From: JBCCCJ01 sp039029315
GTDB taxonomy: Bacteria > Bacteroidota > Bacteroidia > J057
DNA: 64,000 bases
NCBI GenBank assembly: GCA_039029315.1
Contig: JBCCGK010000031.1
Span: forward strand, 1 to 64,000
Direction of reading: 5' to 3'
Each line of letters opens with the position of its first letter. Positions within the stretch are counted from its first letter, which is position 1. The position numbers and the translations under genes were made by a program. Positions 18,950-28,309 of this stretch are shown here, in pieces. Under the pieces are notes generated by a model. The model saw only the letters and a list, made by a program, of their open reading frames with translations. It was not told the origin of the DNA and did no database searches.

Positions 18950-21900
18950 TTAAGGGATACGGAAATCAAATTCTATTTGGGCAAACCCAATCCCCTTTCT
19001 GATTTGCTGTGAGGATTCTTGAGGAAGTGCCAGGTAATCGATATAATGTTTGTAGGCCGAGGCGACAATCACATCCGGCGCATCAATGGTGAAAAGGCCA
19101 TTTTCATCTGTAGGGGGATTGGGCATAACACGAATTACGCCATCCACATCTCTTTTCATCAACACCATTTGGGGTTGATCGATATAGTCTACATAGGGTC
19201 TGTTTTCGATAAAGTCGACCAACACACTGAGATAGATTTTGCCACCAAAGACAATTTCCGCAGAGTGGTCAAATGCCCAGGGTGCCAGGTATTCCTGGAT
19301 TTCTCGATGCAGTTGCTCTGAGTAAAATCCGAAATTCCGCATATCATAAAAACGCACAGACAGGCGCACGCTTAGATGCCAGAAGCGAGGATTCAATACC
19401 TGAACCTTGGCAAAAGAAGGAGCATGCTTTTGTAAAAATGCCTGTATTTCCTGTAGTCGGACAACTGGTACTTTCGGCTCAAATGGATCAAAAGGTTTTC
19501 GCAGGCGGATATCGGGAATGACCACTACCTTTACACTGCCTGCATCATAGCCCCCTCCCCACAGATCTGCACAGATGGCTTTGGCCTTGAAGATGTCTGG
19601 AAAATGCTCCAACACCAATTGCTCATAATCCCACATGCTTACCGCTCGCTGTTTGTGTCGAATCCTGGCACTACTCCTTCTATATAATTGAGCATCTGCC
19701 TCTGCGGCTTTTCCCCAAAAGGAGCTATATGGCTGTAGCACGGATTCCAGTCCCTCGATGGGTTCCAGAGGATCAGTAATCTTTTCTGCCTGCAGGGGAT
19801 TCTTCAGATGAGCAGAAGGGAGTCCTGGATCGACCCATTCAGCTCTCAATGCCTGAGTTCGGATCTCAATACAATCACTCAAGCTATCTGTCGAACGCTC
19901 CACCTGTCCCCTGATCCAATAAAGTCCCTCTGGCATACGCCAATGCTTATCCGTAGCTGTTTCTGGCAGGAAAAACTGGATCAGACCACTGCTGAGCAGT
20001 CCATGTGTAGAGTCCTGCAACAATTGCTCATCTGTGAAGGAGATCCATTGATTCCCTGCCAGAAAGGACCAGTTGATTCGGGATGGCAACAGATCCGGCT
20101 TGGCACTTCCTTCTGCCAATTGAAACAAAAAGGAGATATCTGAAGGGGGCTGAATATTTTTGAGGCCGATATACAGATTGCCTTCCTGATTGAAGGTGGG
20201 CAAAAAGGATGTAGCTTGTTGCGTTTCTTTTTGGGGCTGGATCAACTGTTGACCAAAGGGTTCAATATGAACCACCACATCCTCTGGCAAGCTTTCTCCT
20301 GATTTCCAATTGACCTGAAATGAGCTTTGGAAGGAGGCCTCTATACTTTTTAGAGTGGGTTGATAGGGTTCCGGCAAGACCAATAATTGAGAGTAACTGA
20401 CCTGCACCATCTCAGGCGAATTTGCTGCAGGAAGACTCAGGGTCAATTCTCTGGTTTGGGGATCGTAGGTCCCTGCTGATACATTTGCAGGGGATACAGA
20501 AAAGGAATAATTGTCGTTTTCGTCTGCGAGTGGGATCCCTTTCAGGACTGCTTTGACTGTGGTACCTGTCAAAGCACTTAAATCTACTGTCTCTGTATAA
20601 GTATAGCTGTTGTTGCCTGTCAGAATCTGCCGTTGCAAAAGCGTACTATACCGAGAATGCAAAAAGTCTTGGTTCTGCAATTCCAATTCGATATATCTAC
20701 TGCTCTGACTTGCCTCTGCTTCCAAAATAAGATCTATTTTCCGGCTATATGCAGCGCCATCTGCGGGAAATGTATTCGGTATATTGACAGACTGTATCTC
20801 ATGATCAGCACTTGTTTCTGAGAATAGGCTATGCGCATCTGGAAGGAGGTTCATTCTTCTGAATGTCTCTACCAACCTCATTCCTACAGTAAAGCTGGAT
20901 GCAGACAATTGATCAATCCCCAGATCTGATCCGAGGTAGCCATAAGGTGCATAATAGGCCGCCAAGCCTTCGGAGGGAAGGTTCTTCCACTCAAGTTGTA
21001 GACTAACTGCATCCAACTTATGTAGTGCGAGATCTGGATGGGTAATGAAAAGTCGATCTCCTGTCTGTGGCACACTTCCAAAAGGATCCAAGGGTTTTTC
21101 GGCATTTTGTATCCCTTCCTTGGTCTCAACCGTCAATGCCTTGATCCCGGCAACCTGAATATCTACCAGAAGACTCTCCAATATTTGATCCCGAAACAAT
21201 TCATAAACCAGACTCTGCTGTTCATTGCCAGCTCCATCTGTGTAGAGGAGTGGCTGATCCGGGAGTATGAGGCGCAAGCTAGGCCAGGGGTTGGGGGAAT
21301 CTTTGAGGGGGGCAAATGGATCAACGTCAGTGGCTGCGTTCACCTGAATCCGCATCACTGGCTCAGTTGCGTCCAATTCAAATAAGGGCCAATCACTCAG
21401 GGAAATCCATGCTTTTTCTGTGCTGATATCAATCAGAAAGGGATAGGGACCTTTTTTGAGCGTGGAAGCTGTCCAATTGTTGAGATAGTTCTCGAGGGTT
21501 GGGCGCTGAGCCTCAAAACGCTCTTTCTCAAAGGTAAAGCTCAAGGTCAACATCCTCCTTCCTTCGGTCAAGGCAAGAGCAGGACTGAGGATGGCCCATC
21601 CAATCTTTGACGCATAAAGGAGCTTCGGATCTGTATCCTTACTCGGTATTGTTCCAAAGGGTTTCCATCGCGGATAAGACTCATCCTCAGAGGTACTGAC
21701 CACCAATTGTGTGGTATCAGGAGCTTGATATAGATTCTTCCATCGGATGATCTCTGGTTGAGGAAGAGGATGTAACTGCTGTTGGGCATCAGGCAGTAAT
21801 TGTTGAAATGCCTGAGTCAATAATTGGTCAGCACGCGTCCATTTCCATGTGGGAATGCTGGTCGGATCAGCTTCCAGGTAGAGTTGGCGGATGAAAAAGT

Positions 21901-23383
21901 AATCTTCCGCTTTCATCCGAAAATACGTCTGCAAGCCATTCAGCTGGGTTTCCAGGGACAACAAATCTGCATCCTGACTCAGGCCGGTTGCTCCAAGAAT
22001 CTGTTCAAAAGAGTTGGAGAGGGTTTTGTTTTCTTCGTATTGGCGTGCGTTCCAGCTAGAAGGAGGCAATCCATGTTTCGCAACTGCCTCGCGCATCATC
22101 TGATGAATGCTCTGTATCAGACTCAGTCCATCCATTCGCTTCTTCATGAATTGACTAAAGATCTGAATCGATTGCCTGTTCCTTGTTGCAACTTGTGTTG
22201 CATCGGCTTGCTCTGTGACAGACAAGACTGGCAGAAAAAAGAACTGTTCAGCAATGAACTCTGTCAATTTTGGATCATCAGGAAAGCGCTGGTAACGCGC
22301 ATATAACTCATACAAATCATTGACTTCCGATACTCCATCGAACACACTGCTTCCATCGGGCTTCAAGCCTGTGACTTGAAATCCCAATGCTTGAGTGAAG
22401 TTGGTATCAAAATTCCGAATGTCAGCGAACTGACTACTCCCAGCCTGACTGTTCGTTCGATTGTTATAACAATTGCTCAGGATTTCATTGATTTCATCCC
22501 AACGCGGCGCGGCAAGCCATGGATGATATTCCTGCATGATCCGCTGAAAGACCGCTATCCTCAGATGAAAGTTCTCAGTGATGGTCTGGTTGAGCACATC
22601 CAATTCATCAATAATGGGCTGGCCAAAGGCTCGATCTCCTTCTTCGTTCCGAGGATAGTCTCTAGGCGACTGAATGCTCCCTTCTTTTCGGTAAGCCAAA
22701 CTCAATATAGGCAGGAAACCATGTTCGGGTTCAGCTTGACTCTGAAAGCGAAGTACTGGAAGCGTGGTCACGTCTTTCTCCACAAACACACTCATCAGTT
22801 TTTCTACCTGGCCATGGTTGGCAATGAGATCCTGTTCTGTTTTATACTGCATTGGATTTCCCTCGCCATCCTCACCAGCGAGGAATAAAGTCCCAGCAGG
22901 AATCAGAACTTGCTCCACTTCCCTAGATACCTGAGCGACTAAATGAACCTGATCGGGAATCGCGGGTTTGGTTTCAAAACAAAGCGCTTCTTTGAAGTAA
23001 AAATCCAACTGCCTTTGTGTCAGCTGGTTCATCTCCTGATGCGATTCGTGAAGCAATTTGAGGAAGATGAGGAATAAAACGAGGTGAGGGCGGCTGTACT
23101 GAGCTTGTTTTTGAGGAAAAGCGTCCAGTGAGCTGGGGTTTTCCAGAAAGGCTGCCATTTCTTGCGGATCCCCCTGCAAAAAAGCAGACCAGTTTCCTGT
23201 CTTGCTATTGGACTTGGAATAATAATACAGGAGCTCGGCATACTGCTGCCCAAAGTCCAGCAAGTCAGCAATGCTCCTTTCTTCTATCTGAATATAATCA
23301 GGGTTCAGCGCAGTGAGCTGCCTCTGGGTCTGGCTGGTCCCATCACGATGTCGAAACTGATATATGGCTGAATTGCTACTCAT
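18950..23383 (-). CDS. Large eCIS baseplate protein (Afp11-like, gp47/baseplate J type)
   Basis: A 1477-residue protein, the largest of the locus. The N-terminus (SIADLLDFGQQYAELLYYY) and the long helical region to about 560 match the big baseplate protein of Bacteroidota eCIS. The middle is beta-rich. The C-terminal 280 residues carry the most conserved part: YRRSSARIRHKQRAVSMWDY, LVLEHFPDIFKAKAI, and VVIPDIR, similar to baseplate J proteins. It overlaps the PAAR-like gene by 4 bp and precedes the fibre gene by 34 bp. The family assignment rests on motif and position; the N-terminal half is not recognised. Confidence 0.75.
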   Translation of the reverse strand: MSSNSAIYQFRHRDGTSQTQRQLTALNPDYIQIEERSIADLLDFGQQYAELLYYYSKSNSKTGNWSAFLQGDPQEMAAFLENPSSLDAFPQKQAQYSRPHLVLFLIFLKLLHESHQEMNQLTQRQLDFYFKEALCFETKPAIPDQVHLVAQVSREVEQVLIPAGTLFLAGEDGEGNPMQYKTEQDLIANHGQVEKLMSVFVEKDVTTLPVLRFQSQAEPEHGFLPILSLAYRKEGSIQSPRDYPRNEEGDRAFGQPIIDELDVLNQTITENFHLRIAVFQRIMQEYHPWLAAPRWDEINEILSNCYNNRTNSQAGSSQFADIRNFDTNFTQALGFQVTGLKPDGSSVFDGVSEVNDLYELYARYQRFPDDPKLTEFIAEQFFFLPVLSVTEQADATQVATRNRQSIQIFSQFMKKRMDGLSLIQSIHQMMREAVAKHGLPPSSWNARQYEENKTLSNSFEQILGATGLSQDADLLSLETQLNGLQTYFRMKAEDYFFIRQLYLEADPTSIPTWKWTRADQLLTQAFQQLLPDAQQQLHPLPQPEIIRWKNLYQAPDTTQLVVSTSEDESYPRWKPFGTIPSKDTDPKLLYASKIGWAILSPALALTEGRRMLTLSFTFEKERFEAQRPTLENYLNNWTASTLKKGPYPFLIDISTEKAWISLSDWPLFELDATEPVMRIQVNAATDVDPFAPLKDSPNPWPSLRLILPDQPLLYTDGAGNEQQSLVYELFRDQILESLLVDIQVAGIKALTVETKEGIQNAEKPLDPFGSVPQTGDRLFITHPDLALHKLDAVSLQLEWKNLPSEGLAAYYAPYGYLGSDLGIDQLSASSFTVGMRLVETFRRMNLLPDAHSLFSETSADHEIQSVNIPNTFPADGAAYSRKIDLILEAEASQSSRYIELELQNQDFLHSRYSTLLQRQILTGNNSYTYTETVDLSALTGTTVKAVLKGIPLADENDNYSFSVSPANVSAGTYDPQTRELTLSLPAANSPEMVQVSYSQLLVLPEPYQPTLKSIEASFQSSFQVNWKSGESLPEDVVVHIEPFGQQLIQPQKETQQATSFLPTFNQEGNLYIGLKNIQPPSDISFLFQLAEGSAKPDLLPSRINWSFLAGNQWISFTDEQLLQDSTHGLLSSGLIQFFLPETATDKHWRMPEGLYWIRGQVERSTDSLSDCIEIRTQALRAEWVDPGLPSAHLKNPLQAEKITDPLEPIEGLESVLQPYSSFWGKAAEADAQLYRRSSARIRHKQRAVSMWDYEQLVLEHFPDIFKAKAICADLWGGGYDAGSVKVVVIPDIRLRKPFDPFEPKVPVVRLQEIQAFLQKHAPSFAKVQVLNPRFWHLSVRLSVRFYDMRNFGFYSEQLHREIQEYLAPWAFDHSAEIVFGGKIYLSVLVDFIENRPYVDYIDQPQMVLMKRDVDGVIRVMPNPPTDENGLFTIDAPDVIVASAYKHYIDYLALPQESSQQIRKGIGFAQIEFDFRIP

Positions 23384-23799
23384 GCGCCAGAGAATTTGGT
23401 ATTGTTGTCCTCAAATTTGCCTGTCCCGATATACATGGGCATAGGATCAGGAGTACTCACAGGGGGAGGAATTTGGGCTGGAGTTTCCACAATGAATAGG
23501 GCCATAAAGATTGCTCCTTGTAAGATGACAGATTTGCCTCCTGAATTTGTTTTCATTCCAATTTGGTCTGGCAAAAGCATTTTGATGATCATTTTTCCTT
23601 TTCCAGGCACTGTAAACCCTGCTGCTGTATAGCCAATAGGCAATTCCACTTTGCTTTCATCTCCAATCACACAGACCTTTGTTCCGCTTATGGTTGCCGG
23701 CCCACTCGCCGCAATCGTCGTCTGAGTCAGTCCCATATAGGTCGGTCCGGGGATATTGAAGGTGACTTTGGTGTTATCAATGACGATGTATTTGGACAT
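23380..23799 (-). CDS. PAAR-like spike-tip protein (Afp10-like)
   Basis: A 139-residue Gly/Pro/Thr-rich beta protein (MSKYIVIDNTKVTFNIPGP, then SGTKVCVIGDESKVELPIGY). It lies between gp25 and the large baseplate gene, the position of Afp10. PAAR-type proteins cap the VgrG-like spike with a sharp tip. Classical zinc ligands are not obvious, so it is a PAAR-like or DUF4280-like form. It has no C-terminal toxin extension. Confidence 0.65.
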   Translation of the reverse strand: MSKYIVIDNTKVTFNIPGPTYMGLTQTTIAASGPATISGTKVCVIGDESKVELPIGYTAAGFTVPGKGKMIIKMLLPDQIGMKTNSGGKSVILQGAIFMALFIVETPAQIPPPVSTPDPMPMYIGTGKFEDNNTKFSGA

Positions 23800-23897
23800 A
23801 TCTGTGCTTGAGTTCCTTGATGGATTGAGCCAGGTGTTCTTTCTGCTGATAAAGTTGATTTCTGTTCGAGCAAATGGTTTGTGGTTCTATCTCAAGA

Positions 23898-24305
23898 CTA
23901 CTGTGAGGATTCATTCAGATAGAAAGGATAAACCATATTGTAGCGGGAGTTGCTAGCTGGAATGCTGAAATCCAGTTGAATCAGCAACAACCCATCAATT
24001 GTGTCATCCTGTCTAATATTGAGGGTATTGAGCGTGATCCGTGCTTCGTGATAAAGGATCGCTTCTTCAATCATATGCTGGAGTCGGTTGATCACAAAAC
24101 TGCTGACTTCCTCAAACTGATAATCAATCAGGCTGCTTCCATAATCTTCCTGCATGATTCGCTCTCCCAATCTGGTTCCAAAGAGGATTTCCAGGCTTTG
24201 CTGTATATCCTTGATATCAGAAACCATCTCCAGGCTTGCTCCTCCTGGGGAGAAGGATGGCGGAAAACTCCAACCCGTACCGAGGAATGACTTGGAATCA
24301 GACAT
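23898..24305 (-). CDS. gp25-like baseplate wedge protein (Afp9-like, GPW/gp25)
   Basis: A 135-residue protein with the gp25 signature: IQQSLEILFGTRLGERIMQE, then DYGSSLIDYQFEE and LQHMIEEAILYHEARI. It is a baseplate component that nucleates sheath assembly in contractile tails. Its 3' flank is the PAAR-like gene; its start overlaps the end of the 64-residue gene by 8 bp. Confidence 0.9.
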   Translation of the reverse strand: MSDSKSFLGTGWSFPPSFSPGGASLEMVSDIKDIQQSLEILFGTRLGERIMQEDYGSSLIDYQFEEVSSFVINRLQHMIEEAILYHEARITLNTLNIRQDDTIDGLLLIQLDFSIPASNSRYNMVYPFYLNESSQ

Positions 24306-24492
24306 GGTTCTTCTCTAATTCGGGTCTGTCCTGCCCAGACATGTTTTGCTGATCCCCTAATTGCTCTCCTGCTTGTTGTTGGATTTTGCCTATCAGCGAA
24401 AAGACATCCTTGAAAGGTTTGCTTCCTAAGGCATCAAGGATAAGATTGGCTTCTTCGATGGTAATTTGAAGGGTAATTTCTTGCATAATCAT
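24298..24492 (-). CDS. Small protein of unknown function in the eCIS operon
   Basis: A 64-residue protein (MIMQEITLQITIEEANLILD) with a helical middle and a Gln-rich polar tail. It lies between the spike gene (2 bp upstream) and gp25 (8-bp overlap), so it is almost certainly translated with them. A start at 24486 is equally possible. I recognise no family; by position it may be a small baseplate or assembly factor. Confidence 0.65.
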   Translation of the reverse strand: MIMQEITLQITIEEANLILDALGSKPFKDVFSLIGKIQQQAGEQLGDQQNMSGQDRPELEKNHV

Positions 24493-24494
24493 AA

Positions 24495-26180
24495 TTATTT
24501 GACATCTACCTTGCTTCCTTTGATTGTTACATTTGCAGATGCGTTGAGGGTAATGTTCTTGCCTTTGAGCTCCATGTCTCCTTTGGCTTCTATGGTCAGT
24601 TTGTCAGCCACTGCAAGAGTGATTCCTTTGTCATCAAGTGTGATGGTATTCTCATTTAGGTCCCTGATCATAATTGCCTTATTTTTTTCATCTAGCAGAA
24701 TGAATTGATTATCAGAAGTTCGGAACGAAAAGGTCTGATCTGTATCATTGATCTCCATGACAATCCCGGACTTACTGACAATTCCTTTGAGCGCATTTTC
24801 CTTGTCCATTTTTTCAGCTCCATCTGGAGGGACATTGACGCTACTATAGAGAGACCCCAGGATGACCGCCTGTCGAGGATCATCATTGAAAAATCCGACG
24901 ATCACTTCATCTCCCTTCTCCGGCCGAAAGAAATAACCGCGACCCTTCCCTGCATCTGGACTGGATAGCCGCGCCCACACTACACCTTTTTGGGGATCTA
25001 CCCCTGGCAAAATGACGCGAACCCTGAATTCCTTGCCTTCTTTGTCTTCTTCGAAATCTGCAACCAGGCCAATTTGCAAGCCATTCACTCCTGGCAACAA
25101 TCCTGCGGCTGGACTATCAAGGATATGAGGAGAGCTGGAAAATGGAGCAGCAGACAGACCAAATTGTATGTGCGTCTGCCAACCATCCTGATCGACAGAA
25201 TGCCGGAAGCCTGTAACCAGCGTTTTGCCGCTAAATCGCTTCCCAAAGGATGTCAATTTCATCACATCCATCAAGCTGATCCTGGCAAATCCGGGAACGG
25301 AAATCACTCCCCTCAACAGAGACATGCTTGTCCTGGCCATGAAGCCATCTGCCCAGTTTTGGGTTTCTTTGACATCCAGAGGGACGGTGCTATTGAGTAA
25401 GACTTCCTTCCCCCCAAATTTTCCAGCAATACTTGAGCCCTCTAGGTCGCTTTGTCTCAAGGGAAATGCTGCTGCTTTGCTATTCTTGCTTAGCTTCTGG
25501 GTTTTGATGTCCCAGGCCACACTCTGTACGCTCTCGTATTGGTGGCTTGCATCAGCCTCCATTTCAAAGCTGTAGATATCACTGATTCCATAGGTAAATT
25601 TATGTTTTGCAGCGCCTGAAATTTTCAGCTCATACAAGGAGACCTTTTTGTCTTCCACCCCCACGACCAGATTATTGGCCTCTGCTCTTGACAACATAAA
25701 ATCCCAATCTGAACAGTAATATTGGACCATCTCGGGATAATCGATCTTGGTATCAGGAATACTTCCGACAGTTGCTCCCCCCTTCCCAATGAGGGCCTTG
25801 ATCACCTTGCTGTCTGTTCCTGTAAACACTGCACTGTTTCTCCCACGGGTCATTCCAAAAACGGGATCAGTCAACTCCACGTGCAAGGTAGAACTTGTGG
25901 TACTGGATTCGAGTGTATGTCTCAAAACCAGTCCCTTGAAAATGCTCTCATCTCCCCCGGCTTCTCCTTCATATCTGAGTAGAATCTCAACTTCCTTGCC
26001 TGGTTCAAAAAAATCGTCATCACTCAACAGAAAGCTCCCCTTAGCCGGATTGCCATCGATCAGAATCATCTCAGCCATTGGAATCCTGTTGATCTCTCTG
26101 CTTACCTCTATGCTCAGAAGCTCATAGACAGCAGGGAGAGGAGATCCAGCGCTTTTGATCGTGGCAGTAACAATTGACAT
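24495..26180 (-). CDS. VgrG-like spike protein (Afp8-like)
   Basis: A 561-residue protein. Residues 1-350 form the gp27-like hub (LSIEVSREINRIPMAEMILI at the start). About 365-455 is the gp5 OB-fold: VADFEEDKEGKEFRVRVILP, VVWARLSSPDAGKGRGYFF, FNDDPRQAVILGSLY. The C-terminal 80 residues are a beta-helical needle with short repeating strands (TIEAKGDMELKGKNITLNAS). It is the central trimeric spike that pierces the target membrane. No effector domain is fused to it. Confidence 0.9.
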   Translation of the reverse strand: MSIVTATIKSAGSPLPAVYELLSIEVSREINRIPMAEMILIDGNPAKGSFLLSDDDFFEPGKEVEILLRYEGEAGGDESIFKGLVLRHTLESSTTSSTLHVELTDPVFGMTRGRNSAVFTGTDSKVIKALIGKGGATVGSIPDTKIDYPEMVQYYCSDWDFMLSRAEANNLVVGVEDKKVSLYELKISGAAKHKFTYGISDIYSFEMEADASHQYESVQSVAWDIKTQKLSKNSKAAAFPLRQSDLEGSSIAGKFGGKEVLLNSTVPLDVKETQNWADGFMARTSMSLLRGVISVPGFARISLMDVMKLTSFGKRFSGKTLVTGFRHSVDQDGWQTHIQFGLSAAPFSSSPHILDSPAAGLLPGVNGLQIGLVADFEEDKEGKEFRVRVILPGVDPQKGVVWARLSSPDAGKGRGYFFRPEKGDEVIVGFFNDDPRQAVILGSLYSSVNVPPDGAEKMDKENALKGIVSKSGIVMEINDTDQTFSFRTSDNQFILLDEKNKAIMIRDLNENTITLDDKGITLAVADKLTIEAKGDMELKGKNITLNASANVTIKGSKVDVK

Positions 26181-26187
26181 ATTCGAC

Positions 26188-26874
26188 TTATTTCTCTATT
26201 GGAGGGAGATTGATGGTCTTCCCTGGTGTCAGTTTGCGAAAATGATCCAATTGGTTGGCCTTGGCGACTCGGATATATTCTGCGGCATCCCCATATACCT
26301 CCTTGCACAAGGAAGGCAGTCTGCTGTCTGATTTGACAAGGATGCTATGTGTGATATCCGGGGATTTTTTATTTTCCAGCAGAACCCGTTTGCTGTCTAA
26401 CATATCCTCAACAAAGACAGCATTGAGGGTGGCACGCATGGGCTTCCCATCACTATCAAATGCCCCATAGGTAATATCAACCTGTTTCAATCGACACGAA
26501 AATTTCAAATCCCCCCAATCAAGCCTCAAAAATCCTGGCTCATGAGTATTCCCATCCATGTAAAAACACTTATCAAGGAAATCCTTGACTTGTTTTCGGA
26601 TCGTCCCTGTTGGTAAGAGGTTGGCACCAGGAAGATTTTGAAGATCAAGGCTATTGTCAAGAATCAACTCCAGCGCAAGTTCATCTGAGTAGGAAAATGC
26701 ATATTTAGCAGAGCGACCACTGGTATTGATCCCCCGCCGCTTCATAAATTGGTTCTGATGGCGAACATCATATTTTCCTGGTCGGATGAAAAAATGAAAT
26801 ATTTTCCCATTTCTTCGCCGTTTGGCCTTGTCAAAGGCAACGATCTCTAATCTTTCTAATTTGTTGATAAACAT
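26188..26874 (-). CDS. LysM-containing baseplate hub protein (Afp7-like)
   Basis: A 228-residue protein that starts MFINKLERLEIVAFDKAK and ends with a LysM-like domain (about 180-228: SRLPSLCKEVYGDAAEYIRV, then PGKTINLPP). The same arrangement is seen in Afp7 and in gp53-type phage proteins, which join spike, tube and wedges. It lies 7 bp upstream of the spike gene. Confidence 0.85.
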   Translation of the reverse strand: MFINKLERLEIVAFDKAKRRRNGKIFHFFIRPGKYDVRHQNQFMKRRGINTSGRSAKYAFSYSDELALELILDNSLDLQNLPGANLLPTGTIRKQVKDFLDKCFYMDGNTHEPGFLRLDWGDLKFSCRLKQVDITYGAFDSDGKPMRATLNAVFVEDMLDSKRVLLENKKSPDITHSILVKSDSRLPSLCKEVYGDAAEYIRVAKANQLDHFRKLTPGKTINLPPIEK

Positions 26875-26898
26875 CTCCTGAGCAATTTGGGGGGTGGA

Positions 26899-27090
26899 TC
26901 AACGGTGCTTTTTCTTTTTCAAAACTTTGAGTACTTGCTGTACACAAGCCTGAATCAAGTCTGCTTTTTCTTCTTCACTCATCCCCCTCATTTTCCTTTC
27001 TCCCTTCTTTCCAGCGGCGCCAACTGAAGGGTTCTGCGCCTCATACTCCACTACTGCGCGAATGACAAGTTCTTTGATTTCTACAGCCAT
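26899..27090 (-). CDS. DUF5908 family protein (Afp6 position)
   Basis: A 63-residue protein starting MAVEIKELVIRAVVEYEAQN and ending with a basic helix (CVQQVLKVLKKKKHR). This start-and-end pattern is the DUF5908 signature of Bacteroidota eCIS operons. I use the ATG at 27090; the longer frame from 27228 overlaps the upstream tube gene and adds unrelated residues. It holds the place of Afp6, whose role is unclear. Confidence 0.85.
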   Translation of the reverse strand: MAVEIKELVIRAVVEYEAQNPSVGAAGKKGERKMRGMSEEEKADLIQACVQQVLKVLKKKKHR

Positions 27091-27104
27091 ACAGCCAAGA
27101 TTGA

Positions 27105-27584
27105 TTAGAGTGAAAAAGATTTGAAACTGGAATAGGTTAGTTCGAGATTCTCGACGATGACCTGAGATCCTGCAGCATCCAGGCCGGAAATACTCCATTT
27201 GACTGGATATGCTTCTTTGATCAGCCAATTTTTGAGTGGCAGGGCATCTTCGCTCAAGACACTCAGCAGGACATTTCGAGGTTTGAACTTGAACTGTTGG
27301 AAACTGCTCTGAATCTCTCTACTCAGGGTAGAGAACATCGGCAAGCCCCGCTCCAACACCAGATTGGAGTAGGTCAATCCCTTGGGTCGATTGAAACCTC
27401 CTCCCGCTCCTGTTTCATCCCCGATCGTTTCGGTTTCGAGATTGACATTGAGTCCAGAGACAGATTTGAAGCGAAAATCCAAAGGATGAGAGACGCCAAT
27501 TTTTCCCAGAAAAAACACCCCAAAGCGAAATCCTACCATCGGTGGGTCCAAACCAGGGGGAATCGGCAGATCAAATACTGACAT
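27105..27584 (-). CDS. Tube-type protein, probably tube initiator (Afp5-like)
   Basis: A 159-residue T4 gp19-like tube protein: GFRFGVFFLGKIGV, then FKSVSGLNVNLETETIG, YSNLVLERGL, and LKNWLIKEAYPVKWSISGLD. It is the most diverged of the three tube-type genes and lies nearest the baseplate genes, which suggests the tube-initiating ring. It has a short gap (14 bp) to the DUF5908 gene. Confidence 0.85.
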   Translation of the reverse strand: MSVFDLPIPPGLDPPMVGFRFGVFFLGKIGVSHPLDFRFKSVSGLNVNLETETIGDETGAGGGFNRPKGLTYSNLVLERGLPMFSTLSREIQSSFQQFKFKPRNVLLSVLSEDALPLKNWLIKEAYPVKWSISGLDAAGSQVIVENLELTYSSFKSFSL

Positions 27585-27587
27585 AGC

Positions 27588-28157
27588 TTATCCGTTTTTA
27601 AAAGCTGAAATGATACTCGAACTATTCAAATAATCCACACGGATCTGGCTGGCAACCAAGTGTAGTTGTTCAAAAGCAACATCATTGGTTGTCGCGTCGA
27701 AAGTTGGGGCTTCAAGCTTTATGGGCATGGCTTTGGTGATTACCCATCTTACCACGGCATCTCCATTCTCATCACACAGATCTATCAGGACATCCCGCTT
27801 TTGCACAAGACTGACGGGTAGTCCTGCGATGACCGGATAGACCAGATTGATCCAATCTGAGAAATAGCGACTGTTCTTGGTAACGCCCTTCTTGATGGTC
27901 AGTTGCACTTCCTTTTTTTGACCCGGAATGATGTCCATACCCGTCAAAAAACTGAATCCATGCTTATAGGTGATCGTCTCAATCTCCATATTCAACCCGG
28001 ATACTTCTGAACAACTGATCACCGTTCCCAAATCAGCATTTGCTGCGACATCGGCCACCTTGGGAATCGCCAGCGTACTCCCAAACAAGATCGTAACCCG
28101 ATAATTGTATGCCGGAAGTGGGTAGGAAGATTTGATGTCGGATGGGCTTGTTGCCAT
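27588..28157 (-). CDS. Inner tube protein (gp19-like), second tube gene
   Basis: A 189-residue tube protein: SYPLPAYNYRVTILFGS, then CSEVSGLNMEIETITYKHG, QLTIKKGVTKNSRYF and a VVRWVITKAMPIKLEAPTFD phrase shared with the other tube gene. I use the ATG at 28157 because the paralog starts the same way (SDIKSSYPLPAYNYRV against DTIKNSYPLPVYNYRV). A longer in-frame start at 28277 runs through a hairpin region and is unlikely. It is 3 bp upstream of the Afp5-like gene. Confidence 0.85.
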   Translation of the reverse strand: MATSPSDIKSSYPLPAYNYRVTILFGSTLAIPKVADVAANADLGTVISCSEVSGLNMEIETITYKHGFSFLTGMDIIPGQKKEVQLTIKKGVTKNSRYFSDWINLVYPVIAGLPVSLVQKRDVLIDLCDENGDAVVRWVITKAMPIKLEAPTFDATTNDVAFEQLHLVASQIRVDYLNSSSIISAFKNG

Positions 28158-28207
28158 GTCTATTCTTGGATAGTGCGATGAAGATTTTGAGTAAGGAAAG
28201 AATGTTT

Positions 28208-28308
28208 GGAGGGATAGGGTATGTGGTATAGGGCTTTGTTTTGAGCAGTTGAGATCTTCTTCAATAGCTAGCCTCATCCCTTATCCCCCCTATACCATAT
28301 ACCCCTCC
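28208..28308. repeat. Intergenic hairpin between the two main tube genes
   Basis: The left arm (28208-28233) contains GTATGTGGTATAGGG, which pairs with CCCTATACCATATAC at 28288-28302; a further GGAGGG/CCCTCC pair extends the stem at its base with a small bulge. No T-run follows on either strand, so it is not a simple terminator. It could stabilise or process the long structural mRNA. Confidence 0.65.
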
Positions 28309-28309
28309 G

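Noticed and set aside
27091..27228. Longer start for the DUF5908 protein
   Set aside because: The extension overlaps the upstream tube gene and does not match the family start MAVEIKEL.
28158..28277. Longer start for the second tube protein
   Set aside because: The extension runs through a hairpin, and the paralog starts at the position equivalent to 28157.
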